A DNA stretch of 64,000 nucleotides from assembly GCA_037783415.1 (NCBI GenBank), contig JAZGTN010000121.1:586066-650065 (forward strand). The letters are read 5' to 3'. The stretch is from Leptasterias polaris. Its lineage: Eukaryota > Echinodermata > Asteroidea > Forcipulatida > Asteriidae. Below are positions 53,355-63,676 of this stretch, in pieces. A model generated the notes under the pieces. It was not told the origin of the DNA. It saw only the letters and a program-made list of their open reading frames with translations, and did not search any database. Made by a program: the position numbers and the translations under genes. Positions within the stretch are counted from its first letter, which is position 1. Each line of letters begins with the position of its first letter.

Positions 53355-54026
53355 TCTCACATAAACTTTGGAATTAAAGTATAACAAAAATTCAGAGGAC
53401 AATAATAAATTGAAACAGAAACAAAATTGGAATTACTTTTATTGAGTAATAAGAGAAATGAAATATTGGATCAGACCATGGAATTAACAAACTGTTTCCT
53501 TCTTCTTATGATAATATCTTCCTTTGCAATATCAAAAACAAATTAAAAGAGAAGAATTACAGAAATTCAAAATGTTTATAAGGTTCAACTGTTCAAAGAC
53601 CTTGTCACTTATCAAAGTGATTTGTACATACCAAGTGTCGACAAGGGAAAAGGGGGCTAAAGATTATTTGTATTCAATTCTTAATCACAAAATCAGTTAA
53701 ATTTAGGCAGGCTGTACTTTTGGTAATTACTCCACAAGTTAATGACCATAAACACTTACTTGGTAAAGAGCACTAGAGAGACCCCGTTTGAAGTACAAAT
53801 TTATAGAAAAATTTACTTTTTCACTAAGAAAGGCTTCAGGCATAAAGCCTATCTAGTCATCTAAAAGCACACAATTAATTCTTTCAAACAAGGGTGTTTT
53901 TTCTTTCATTATTTTCTTGCAGCCTCATTTCAATTAGATATCTGAAGATTTAGACATGACAAGGGCAGAGTTTTTCATCTCTGTGATGGCAAGTTTTTAT
54001 CTTTCAAGAAAATTGTAAAACACAGG
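53355..54026. other. Non-coding AT-rich stretch
   Basis: No supported exon. ACTTACTTGGTAAAGAGCAC near 53,753 resembles AACTTACTTGGTTAGAAGTA near 63,543, a probable dispersed repeat. Confidence 0.45.
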
Positions 54027-54292
54027 GAGTTTAAAGTCACCTGGAAATAGATTTTTTTGTTTGTTTAAATATAAGAGTATGTATATTAACAATAAAACAA
54101 TTTTTTGAGTAATTGTTTGTCAGTATTTATATGTTAAAAAAATAGATAAAGTTGTTTGGGGGCGACTCCGCCCATCCCTTTTTGTGACGTCAATCGAGGA
54201 AGACTTCGCCTCGATTGAACATCGACCCCACTCGAACTTGCCTGCATTTACGTTGTATATACACGTGCAAGTAGTGAGATTGTACGTTTCGT

Positions 54293-54556
54293 TTGGTTAT
54301 CCAAAAGTGGGTTTTTTCTTGCATTTTTCCAGCGAAAATTGCTGCTGGATGCAGCAAAACGACTAAAGATGGGGTCAGCCAGCATTTTTTTCCTGCAGAT
54401 CCCAAATATAGACAATTACAGGCATCGAAAGTTAGGCTAACGAGGGCAAAGTGGTCCGGTCCGACGTCGTTTTCAGCGCTATGCAGCGAACACTTGGATA
54501 CCCCGGGGATTTTTTCATTGGTAGTAGTGTGCAAGGGAAGTTGCAGTGAAGCTTAG
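54293..54556 (+). pseudogene. THAP-domain fragment (KTTKDGVS type)
   Basis: The frame contains AAGCSKTTKDGVSQHFFPAD, then RLTRAKWSGPTSFSALCSEH. This is the THAP pattern with GCS near the start, the FP pair, W and P in the middle and the distal C-x2-H. The first zinc cysteine, expected two residues before AAGC, is isoleucine, and the H-F that normally follows C-S-E is H-L. No downstream AVPTxF box is evident. Decay after transposition is likely. THAP domains recognise specific DNA sites. Confidence 0.68.
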
Positions 54557-54789
54557 GTTACCAGCGAAATGTTTCTGGTGGAAAAACAATACCTCGTATT
54601 ATCCGTGTTCTCGTTATGACCATGGTCGTATATCTTCCGTTTTTAAGACATAGAAACGCGCATGGGACAGTTCGGGACCGGTGAAAAACCTCGTATAAAC
54701 TGGCGTCTCGTATTAGTCGACTGTACACTGTCCTAGGATTGCATTGGGTGGTGACGTCCGAATACGAAAACGCATCATACTGATCAGGT

Positions 54790-56035
54790 ACCCAATCAAT
54801 CAATCAATCAGTTTATTTCCACAGTTTCAAAATCACAATCAATATCAAATCATAGGCAATGTATTAGTTGGAAATAAAGAAATAAATAGTTGTTTGATAA
54901 GATTAATTAAATGAATAATAAGCATTGACATTTGTGAAACTGTGAGGGACCCATACAGAAGCAAGGCTTGTAAGGGTATGGTTCCCTGAGCAAGCTTGTG
55001 CATTGAGCCGATAATTATTTAAATTGATGTGTTGTGGAAGAAGATACCCCTCCAGGTAGGAAACATGTCCCGGAAAGGACTGGTGTACTCAAAAAGGCTC
55101 AGTGCACAAGCTGCTAACAATGAAAGTATTTACCTATAACAACGAACAATGGACAAAACAACAAAGACAAACAAAGACAAGTCAGCAAAGTAAGAAAGGC
55201 AACATCTTCCGACTATATAAATTCATTAAAGTTCACTTAGATTTACAATGTAGGAAAGACATTATCTATCAACAATATGAATTCAACAAAGTACACTTAA
55301 ATTTACGCTTAAATACAGAAAGACTTTTTGAGGCTTTAAGTTGAGAGTTGAGCGAGTTCCAGAGCTTGGGTCCCTCAAGTTTAACTGTTTTATAAGCAAG
55401 AGAAGTACGGGTATATGGTATATGAAGGTTGGAGGCTTGACGAGTAAAGTGTGAGTGAATCTCTTGATTGTGTGTAAATATACTATTAATTGAAGATGGT
55501 AAAGTATTACGGGTAGACTGATACACGAGGGACCCAAGTTGGTGATAATAAATGTCTTTGACTTTAAGAGTCTTATGTTTAGTAAAGTAGGGACTTGTAT
55601 GTGAACGAAAATCAGCAAAATTAATGGTACGTAAAGCCCGTTTCTGTAGGAGGAGAATTCTGTTCAGTTTGTTGATTGAACTACCTCCCCATGCCAGTAT
55701 ACCATAATTAAGATACGATCCGATTAATGTATTATAAAGAGAATCTAGTACTTTTGCAGGGACAAGGAATTTGATCTTATTAATCACCCCAATATTTCTA
55801 GAAATTATTTTACATAACTGGTCAATATGAGAATCCCACTTTAAACCCGAGTCAATATATAACCCCAAAAATTTACAACACTCAGTTTTTTTAATAACAG
55901 TGTTAACAATTTTAACATCGCAAGGAATTTCATTGGCAGTACTGCTAAACAACATGAAATTGGTTTTTTCAATATTGAGAGACAGTCCATTGACTCTGAC
56001 AGTCCATTGACAGTCCATTGACTCATTACCCAGAC
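54790..56035 (-). mobile_element. LINE (Jockey/CR1-like), 5'-truncated
   Basis: Contains the C-terminal RT frame below and ends on the minus strand with ATAAACTGATTGATTGATTG, a short tandem 3' tail of the type made by CR1/L2-like elements in place of poly-A. The 5' border near 56,030 has three copies of CAGTCCATTGA (55,982-56,026). Inserted inside the THAP-bearing element. Confidence 0.8.
55269..56018 (-). CDS. LINE reverse transcriptase, C-terminal part
   Basis: A 249-codon open frame. LSLNIEKTNFMLFSS is the N-x-x-K-T block after the catalytic YxDD (which is lost with the truncation). KFLGLYIDSGLKWDSHIDQL is the FLG-x-x-ID block with the W-H that follows; LYNTLIGSYLNYGILAWGGS is the thumb. 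LLLQKRALR, HTSPYF and GPKLWNSL complete the Jockey-superfamily C-terminus. The intact length argues for a fairly recent insertion. It could not reverse-transcribe alone. Confidence 0.88.
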   Translation of the reverse strand: MDCQWTVRVNGLSLNIEKTNFMLFSSTANEIPCDVKIVNTVIKKTECCKFLGLYIDSGLKWDSHIDQLCKIISRNIGVINKIKFLVPAKVLDSLYNTLIGSYLNYGILAWGGSSINKLNRILLLQKRALRTINFADFRSHTSPYFTKHKTLKVKDIYYHQLGSLVYQSTRNTLPSSINSIFTHNQEIHSHFTRQASNLHIPYTRTSLAYKTVKLEGPKLWNSLNSQLKASKSLSVFKRKFKCTLLNSYC

Positions 56036-56339
56036 GTAATGTACAGGGCCAGACTACACATTTTCTCCTGCCTCGATTGACGTCACGAACAGCGCCATGT
56101 AAAGGGGGGCCTATTTTTTTATTTGTAATTAAAAGAAAAATACAATTTTTTAACCTTAGTAAATTGTTTATTCACATTCCACTCATAAAAAATGTATATA
56201 TTAATGACAAAAGCTTTATTTTGAAAAAATACCACTGCCAGGTGCCTTTAAAGAAAAATGCTCAAATCGGGAAAAATCCTGATGAATCGCTTGCTGGATG
56301 TAATGATCTCTCCTTCTTTCATGTGCTTCATCTCTCTTG

Positions 56340-56610
56340 AACCTTCAGGATAATATAGAAACCTGCTTGTCTCTGAGGATGTAAAGCTTCCTTGGTGCAG
56401 AGTAGTAGGGCTTGACCATCCCTGCGATTGACTACAGCTTGCACTTGCGTCAGGAACAATGATAGAAATGCCACATGTCCTGTTCCATCATCAACTGTAG
56501 TAGCATCACTGTCCACCATCAGAGTCTTGACCATGGTTTGGTAAGGACACCCAGGATTCATCCTACCGTTGGTCCATTCCTAGATGATGACTTGATTGGC
56601 AGGCAACTCT
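56340..56610 (-). pseudogene. LINE ORF2 C-terminal relic, copy 2
   Basis: The minus strand reads QVII and then, after a stop, NPGCPYQTMVKTLMVDSDAT, matching QVIIWEPT...WRHPSRTTVKTLIEVSSN of the 52.6 kb copy. At nucleotide level AAGTCATCATCT, GGATGAAYY and CATGGTCAAGACTCTGA are shared. Confidence 0.62.
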
Positions 56611-57189
56611 GGAGCTCTAAACATTGCTTCTAAATGCAGTCCCAGTAGTGTTTTGAATGTTGTTCCCTAAAGTCATCCAGTCCTCCAACTGCAAGCTCTC
56701 CAGCTAGAGTTATTCTCTGCCATTTTCCCCAGTCTTCTCTTGTAAATGTGATGACAATGGTTACTTCAAATGAAACACAAGGCCCAACAAGACAAGTCAA
56801 ACAGACCAAACAATCACTATCAGTTTTAGAAAGGTCAATAACAGACTTAACAAAAACAACATCACATGCATGTACAACCATAGACTGAAAAAATAACACC
56901 ACATGATGGCTAACACTTCATTTCTAAAACTCCTGCATTTTATTTGCATCACAAGACATAAACCTAATGCTTTCAATCATCAATCTGGAGCTGGTTCAGG
57001 TAAACTTCTCTAATCCCTCAACCCATCCACGTCAAACAACTGTCTAGATCCATCCCTGAAAATACATCACAGCATCACATTGCGCAGTTTATCTAACACT
57101 CAATTGCTATAAATAAATGTTTATATGACCACACCCTAAAATTTATAAAATTATGTATTTGTAAATGTTGAGGTTGAACAAAGAACAAA
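56611..57189. other. Unassigned stretch
   Basis: A minus-strand frame at 56,902-56,630 reads TREDWGKWQRITLAGELAVG then GLDDFREQHSKHYWD. It looks protein-like but I do not recognise it; it may be more of the upstream LINE. Confidence 0.3.
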
Positions 57190-57300
57190 ATTAATTACTA
57201 GTACCAGACTTGTACATGCAACCTCCACATTAACATGCCGGTGCTCTACAAACTGATCCATCTAGCCCTATGTTGGCAGTCTCTCTGTTTTGTCAATATC
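57190..57300 (-). repeat. tRNA-derived SINE head, diverged
   Basis: The minus strand matches the 2.4 and 6.0 kb SINE heads (GGGCTAGAT, TAGAGCACCGGCATGTTAAT, GTCTGGTACTAGTAATTAAT) but both promoter boxes have decayed. Confidence 0.58.
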
Positions 57301-57369
57301 TTTGTGTTTGATATAATTATTTGTTAAAACACATGCTGAAGATGATCAGTGCATTAACCCCCATTAGAG

Positions 57370-57725
57370 GCCCTCTACATACCCTGCCAAATACAACAGA
57401 ATGCAACACAGTTGAAATGAGAACCATGCCATATGCAACAAAATGCAACAAGGGATTTTGTTGCATTGTGCAGGCATGTTGTTTGTGTTGTGTTTGCCCT
57501 GCTAAATGCAACAGTATGCACATACAATAAGTGTAGCGGTGACTTGGCTATTATGTGGGACAATGAACTCTGCCAAATACAACAAAATGCAACACCAATA
57601 TGAAGTCACTTGACTGCTAAATGCAACAAATTCAGTCAAAGAATGACATCTCAGTTGACTGCCAAATGCAACAGATTACAACAACTATTACCATTTGGTG
57701 CATATTGTTGCATTTAGCATGGTAA
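57370..57725. repeat. Dispersed AAATGCAACA motif cluster
   Basis: TGCYAAATRCAACA, often doubled as AACARAATGCAACA, occurs about eight times in direct orientation and twice inverted (TTTTGTTGCATTGTG, ATTGTTGCATTTAGC). Spacing is irregular. Confidence 0.75.
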
Positions 57726-58268
57726 GGGTTAACACCACAACCTACAGTGTATTTTAAGAGCCACAACATCCACAACCACAACATTTGCAGTCTTATCCTT
57801 GCCTACCAACACTTAGCTCACCAACTGTGTCACACGGTTTTTTTTTTGACAATCCAGCTAAACTTCATGAGAAACATATACTGACCCGATCAATAATGTC
57901 ATTCATTTAGGGGTCACACTTTAAACTAAAACTGCCGAATATCCTGGTAGTGGGAGTGTCTTGGAGAGATTGAGGAAGAAAACCTCCAAAACATTATGAG
58001 TAATTTCACTTGAAATCCCACCAGAACGGAGCTACATGTAAGACATTACCAAACACAACTAGCTTGCCCCCAAATCAACCTGTGCACATGGATATCGTAG
58101 TTCTGTACAAAAGGTTGGTACCAAAAGGGCAACAGAGAGGCGCAGACACTTTTGAGTGAGAGAAACCATCATGGGCAACTAGACGTGTGGCTAAAGGTTG
58201 AGCCAGTGACAGTCAGACGTTGCTGAAGTGGAGACAGATTGTCAAAAAACTGTGCCACTAGTACTAGT

Positions 58269-59193
58269 CAGTGTTGTAGTCGAGTCACCTGTGTCGAGTC
58301 CGAGTCCGAGTCTCAAGTCACTTGGGTCGGGTCGAGTCCGAGTCCGAGTCCCGAGTCACTTCGTCCGAGTCCGAGTCCGAGTCACTTGGTCCGAGTCCGA
58401 GTCACGAGTCACTTGTTTAAATATTGATTGCAAACCAAATGTCGTAAAATAAGAATTGGAAATGACAAAATAAAACACATTTATTTCAAACAAATTTCTG
58501 TTAAAGTTTTTGTTAAAGTTGGTATAACCAAAAGAAACAATACGGGGCGGAACAGCAGATGCCATGATTGAAAAAATGTTGTACTACTTTTTACTAGTGA
58601 CGTGACCAAACTTGACGTCGTGTGTGTGTGTCGACCATGTGTAGAAACTGGTGCAAACAACACACAGCCATCACAGTGCAATATGCAGGTTGTGTTTTAC
58701 AGGTACCAGACATGCCATTTCCCTGGTAATATGCATCAAGCACAAGCAGTGGCTATGGTGTTAACGTTGACAGAATACCAGCATAATACTGGTATCGTGC
58801 ATCCCAGTGTTATTATGCGTATTGAACGTACGAATCGAACATACACGCGCTGTACGTAGATGGCCATCTACACAATAATCACAAACACTATTACTTGCAA
58901 CACCAATATATACGACAGTGTACTTATTTATTGTGCTAGACGTTAACTCCATGTGCACTCCGGGAATGACGATCGGATCATCGGAATTGTTTTTAATATT
59001 TAAAAAAGGTATTGTTTGTAAAAATACGTGACTCGAGTCACGAGTCCTCGGGGACAAGTCCGAGTCATGATAGTCGAGTCCGAGTCCGAGTCCGAGTCTT
59101 TTGCAGACGTGACTCGAGTCAAGTCCGAGTCACCGAAATTGTGACTCGAGACGGAATCGAGTCCGAGTCCTGGACTCGATTCATAAAACACTG
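58269..59193. mobile_element. hAT-like non-autonomous element, copy 3 (925 bp, inverted)
   Basis: The reverse-orientation copy of the 43.3 and 45.9 kb elements. Ends CAGTGTTGTAGTCGAG and (inverted) CAGTGTTTTATGAATCGAG. Perfect 8-bp duplication GTACTAGT at 58,261-58,268 and 59,194-59,201. The subterminal array reads CCGAGT here. Confidence 0.9.
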
Positions 59194-59201
59194 GTACTAG
59201 T

Positions 59202-59914
59202 AGGAGTTAAACTAAACTATGATTTTCTTAATATGCCCTCATGTTTCATTTATTACACCGAGTGCACCAACAAATGATACCCATGTTAACCCTTTTTAGA
59301 ACTTTCACACAAGTAAACATCTAGTCAGGTACTTCTTGAGCGCAGCGCAGAAAGCGGCAAGGTTTTCTACTGTACTTAGAATATCCTTAGAAAACATTTG
59401 TTGTGATAATTTTTATGTATTACAATTTTGATCGATTTTGTAGAGGATGAAATCACCTTTCAAATGATTTGCAGAGTTGTTTTGTTTCCTTTGAGCTTTG
59501 CAGTTGAATTTCGAAAACATGAGACGGATAAACTCATTTTAGGGAACACTTTTTGTACAGCTTTAACATTTGTTACATGGACAGTAGTTGTGCACAGACA
59601 TTTGCTCAACTGTACTGTCGTCTCAAAGAAACAAACTATCAACAAAATTGATTAGCAATATTCACAAAATACCTATTTGGGAAGTAAACTATCAACTTTT
59701 TACATATTAAAATATCCATTAAAATCATGGAATTCTGTATAGGTGAAAACACCCGCAATTTTATCATGAAAGCAATGGTCTTGATTAACGTGTCAATGTG
59801 TGTGAAATACAATGTACATTAAATACAGTAACACTCTGTACGCACAAAGACAAACTACTTGTTGTGTTTTGTACGTGCAAATCACAATGTAATCGGCCGA
59901 CTGGGCTGTGGGCG
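59202..59914. other. Non-coding stretch
   Basis: Nothing I can support; the short open frames in both strands have no recognisable motif. Confidence 0.4.
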
Positions 59915-60245
59915 GAGTGAGGGTGCGAACATTTCAATGGTTGCCCGATTTGAATGGCATGATTGGGATCAATCTAAAATGGACGTGCTCAGTAAACATT
60001 GAAGGAAGTAATTTGGAGGAAATTGAAAAATTAAAACTTGAAATATCTTTTTTAAATTTGTTTCAACATCCAAAACACCCAGAGCAAGCTGAGAGTTAGG
60101 TGAACACATTTAGCTGGTTTAAACCGCCGACCTGCCAGTAGGGATGCGCCTTCAATTTTTCACCGCTAAGCTAAATAATGGGTCCCAACAGACGTGTGGC
60201 CTAGGATCCAGAGAGACCTTGTCGAAAAAAGTGGGGCTATTAATA
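59915..60245 (-). repeat. Interspersed repeat, copy B (inverted relative to 4.03-4.35 kb)
   Basis: See 4,031-4,345 for shared blocks. A plus-strand frame through it (NLEEIEKLKLEISFLNLFQH) has no homology that I recognise. Confidence 0.7.
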
Positions 60246-60309
60246 TTTAATAAGCAGGAGACATTCCACTCCACACAACAAAAGGTAAAAATGACCTGAA
60301 ATTATAATG

Positions 60310-60924
60310 ATGGTGTACTCGTTAGACCCAGTAACTGGTGATGTACTCCTTTTTCTTAATTTTGACATCATCGGTTGTACTACTAGGGCCCCAGGTTATT
60401 ATTGCACCCAACAACAGCAATCCCTGATTGTAATTAATTCATATCAAACCGTTCTTTCACACATCACGCCCCGTCGAATACATTGCCCATACTGTGTGAA
60501 CTCGCTGCAAACAGTCGTTGATTAAATCTACTACCCAGAATGCATCGCAACGATGAAACGGTGAGGGCAGCAGTGGGCAGAGGTCAAATGATCATAGTTG
60601 ACCCGATCCTGCTGAGAGCGTGATGTCATTTTCTCCGATCGATTAAACAAAAAAATGTAAAATTGCAGCACAAAACAAAATCGGGCCGTTGCATCTTAGA
60701 TATCAAGAAGCCAGTGCTGTAGGCGTTTTTGAAGCTATTTTGTTGGGTTATTTTTGTCGTTCTGAGGCATTTTTTGTGGCTTCCCGCAGTCAACTGAAAT
60801 GATGCCAAATCAGGGATTGCTGTGGTTGTGTGCAATAATAACCTGGGGCGCTAGTACGACCGATAATGTACAAATTTCGAAAAAGGAGTACAGCGCCCCA
60901 GTTACTGGGTCTATGCAATACCAT
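60310..60924. repeat. Inverted repeat, about 120-bp arms
   Basis: Arms at 60,310-60,429 and 60,808-60,924 share AGACCCAGTAACTGG, GTACTCCTTTTTC, CCCCAGGTTATTATTGCAC and AGCAATCCCTGATT, in inverted order, with about 380 bases between. The arms differ by indels. No target duplication is obvious. It may be a MITE with long arms or two opposed copies of one repeat. Confidence 0.82.
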
Positions 60925-61437
60925 ATAGAGGAAGGAATACACTAAAATAAATACTGGCAATGAATAGTCCACTATCTTCAGGACTTGTTAAATATTGTTA
61001 GAGTAGCTGTGATCTGTTGATGAACATGAGCTTCTGTTTGAGTCTTGCGACATAAACACGACATAAACAGCTCCACGCACTGAGAAACTAACTTTTGTAA
61101 CTGCCGGTTACAAAATATTAAACAAAAGATCTCCAAGGATTTCAAAGCACGCTATCATTCATCCGGGCATGATTGGTACACAATTCAACTGACCAATATA
61201 TTTTACTATTTTATTCAAAACTTAAAGCTGATAAGTCAGAATTTCACCTACATAAATCATGTAAGAGTACGTACCTTTTAAAACATGTACTTGTCGCAAG
61301 AAATGTTGTTCATATTCAGTTACTGTTACTGTTAGAATAAGGTCTTTTTCTCGAGAGACCTTTTCATTTTCTTGAAGACGAATCACGGTCGTTCACAAAA
61401 CACCGAGGGCGCTGTTCGCCCAAGAGGTGTTTAAATG

Positions 61438-61565
61438 CGGCCGTTTTCGAAACCACGGATTACTGTTCAGCTCTGGCCTATGGGCACCAACAAAGTCCCA
61501 TACCGAAAGTGTATTAGCCCACGCCAGAGCCTGAGAGCTGAAGCCTTTGTTTCGAGAAGGGGCCA
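61438..61565. repeat. Fold-back repeat
   Basis: GCCGTTTTCGAAACC and TTCAGCTCTGGC at 61,439-61,477 pair imperfectly with GCCAGAGCCTGAGAGCTGAA and TTTCGAGAAGGGGCC at 61,523-61,564. A small palindromic dispersed repeat is likely. Confidence 0.62.
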
Positions 61566-61599
61566 TAAAACATTCAGCATGGGATGAGATGTTATACAC

Positions 61600-63240
61600 C
61601 TCATGTATGATCACTTTTCAGTAAGATATTTCGTAGTTAGAATAAAATCCGCATGATCGTTATAAAGTCATGTGAACAGCCAAACATTATTTATTACTTC
61701 CGTTCAAAATGCAATTAGCATTGATGATTAATAGGCTTGTTTCATTTTTCTTTACCTTTTGTAATCGCTGCTTTTTTATTTTGGGGAGTGTTTCTATTGG
61801 AATAATAATTGTAGGCCTACATAAAAGATAAACAACAAACACTTTCTCTTTTTCTAAAAAGACAAATCAGACTTCCCATGAGCTGGTTATCTGATAATTA
61901 CAAGGAATCCTTTTCCATTCTTGCAACAGCATTCTGATAAAATGGTGCAACTGCTGGTGATTTTTTTCTTTGTAGATTTTTATTATAGGCTTTTGAATAT
62001 TTTATTAAACCCCTTTTATTGATTTTAAAACGCCTTTTCTATTATTTCATCTGGAGTAGGCCTAGTAGACCAGGTTACCTTTGTTTACAGAAATATGGAC
62101 GTTGTACATTCTAATGCATTTCCTGACATGATATGGGAAAATTTACATTTTGTGTCAACATTTTCACATAAATTCAAAAGTTACAAAAGCAACAGCTGTA
62201 CAGCTTTTGAGATGTCCCCCATTTCTTCATGTCAAAAGTTGAGAAAAATCAGACAGTGCAATCTCCATAAAACATAAGATTTACTGTATTCTTCCATTGA
62301 GCGGCGTACAAACGTCATGTGCATGCCGGAAGTCCAGGCTCTGTGGCTCTTTTGTAAAGTAAACATGTGATCATGTCACAGGTCACATGGTCTACACCTC
62401 CTGGCAAAGGACACTTGTCAACCTTCTTCTCCCTCTTGTGCAAATCACTCTATGGATCTGCTCCTATGGGAAAGAACGAATGTATTTATAATATATCAGT
62501 AGGATAAGCCCCGTCTGTCTAAAACAGAATACCATGAGACAAAAAAGAATAACGTCCACCCGGTTCCTTTGTTTTGATTGTATTTATTTTACGACGAAAT
62601 GTCACTCGAAAAACACACTTATAAATAAGAAACAAACAAAAATCATAATTAGGCCCTACCATTTTAAAATATACTACCTACAGTACATCTTTGGAAAATG
62701 AGTACCCAGTAATAATCACGGAGTCCATCTTCGCAGCTTGATTTGTTCTTTATTAACTGGGTGCGTTTTCGAGGTCGTTACCAATAACTGTTTCGGTAGA
62801 CTTGGCCAATGGCCCGGACCGATAAAGTTGCAGCTGCGCAAGCGCACCACTGGAAAGATGCCGTATTGCTCTTCTTCATGGTCGGGCCAATCTTTGTCAT
62901 TTATTTTATGGATAGCTTTTGAGCTTGATTATTCCTATTCCTTGGTCAGGGCTAGATTTCAAAAAGCAATACAATTTATATCAAGATGAGTTTTAGTGTC
63001 AATACAGCCATATAGTATAGTTTGAAATGTCACGTCACACTTTGCTTAGCAATTTATATATTGATTTGCTCTGGAGATCAACCATAACTCTTAGTCTTAG
63101 TTGCTTGTTTAAATAATAATAACTAGAAATTTATATACCGCGATTTCCACAAAAATTACCTACCGTGCATTACAACAACAAACTTTTTAAAATAGTAGAT
63201 AAAAAGTAAGGAAAAGTACATAAATGTCTATAATTCGTGC
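61600..63240. other. Non-coding stretch
   Basis: No exon, element border or repeat that I can support. Confidence 0.4.
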
Positions 63241-63309
63241 CACCCTGCATGGTAATATCATTCAGATAATTGCTTGGGTTTGGTGTTCCACCAAGTGCAA
63301 CTTTGCCCT

Positions 63310-63455
63310 GCCCGTTTTTTGTTTTGCGTGTCATTGGCTTTGCGACACAATTTTTGCTTTGCGTCAAATGTTTAATTTGCATTACGATTTTTTTGTGTTT
63401 TGCGTTGCATTTTATGGTTTTGCGTCGCATGTTTAGTCTTCCGTCGCATTTGGTT
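63310..63455 (+). repeat. Degenerate TTTTGCGTYGCAT array
   Basis: TTTTGCGTGTCATTGG, TTTGCGACACAATT, TTTGCGTCAAATG, TTTTGCGTTGCATTTT, TTTTGCGTCGCATG and TTCCGTCGCATTTGG follow each other at 20-25 base intervals. Confidence 0.62.
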
Positions 63456-63637
63456 CTTTTTGCTTGGCATAAAAAGGCAACATTAACATCCCCAACCGAG
63501 GTAAAACATCGTCTGTATACGTTTTTGGTAATGACTCTGAAAAACTTACTTGGTTAGAAGTACAACAGCTTTCGATCGGATTTCTTCAAAGTAATGTGGT
63601 TATGGAAAAGGATACCAGGTTTTATGCCCCAAAATTG

Positions 63638-63676
63638 AATCTGAGAAACGTTTCTGTCAGAAACGTTTCTCAGATT
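63638..63676. repeat. 39-bp perfect palindrome
   Basis: The arms AATCTGAGAAACGTTTCTG and CAGAAACGTTTCTCAGATT are perfect 19-base complements around a single T. It lies after the ACTTACTTGGT dispersed motif at 63,543. Confidence 0.93.

Larger units (their letters stand above)
54027..56255. mobile_element. Putative THAP-bearing inverted-repeat element, split by a LINE
   Basis: The left end TTTAAAGTCACCTGG (about 54,030) and inverted right end TTTAAAGGCACCTGG (about 56,250) match at 14 of 15 bases, with patchy similarity inward (poly-T, ATTAAYAATA, a long A/T zone). Both inner borders carry GTGACGTCAATCGAGG or its inverse (54,183 and 56,075). A THAP-domain frame lies just inside the left arm and a LINE occupies most of the rest. 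TTTAAA at both ends may be the target duplication. Superfamily undetermined; a P-element link would fit the THAP domain but no transposase core is seen. Confidence 0.45.

Noticed and set aside
60307..60525. Two ORFs with the shared peptide APGYYCTQ
   Set aside because: They are the two arms of one inverted repeat read in the same sense; no independent coding evidence.
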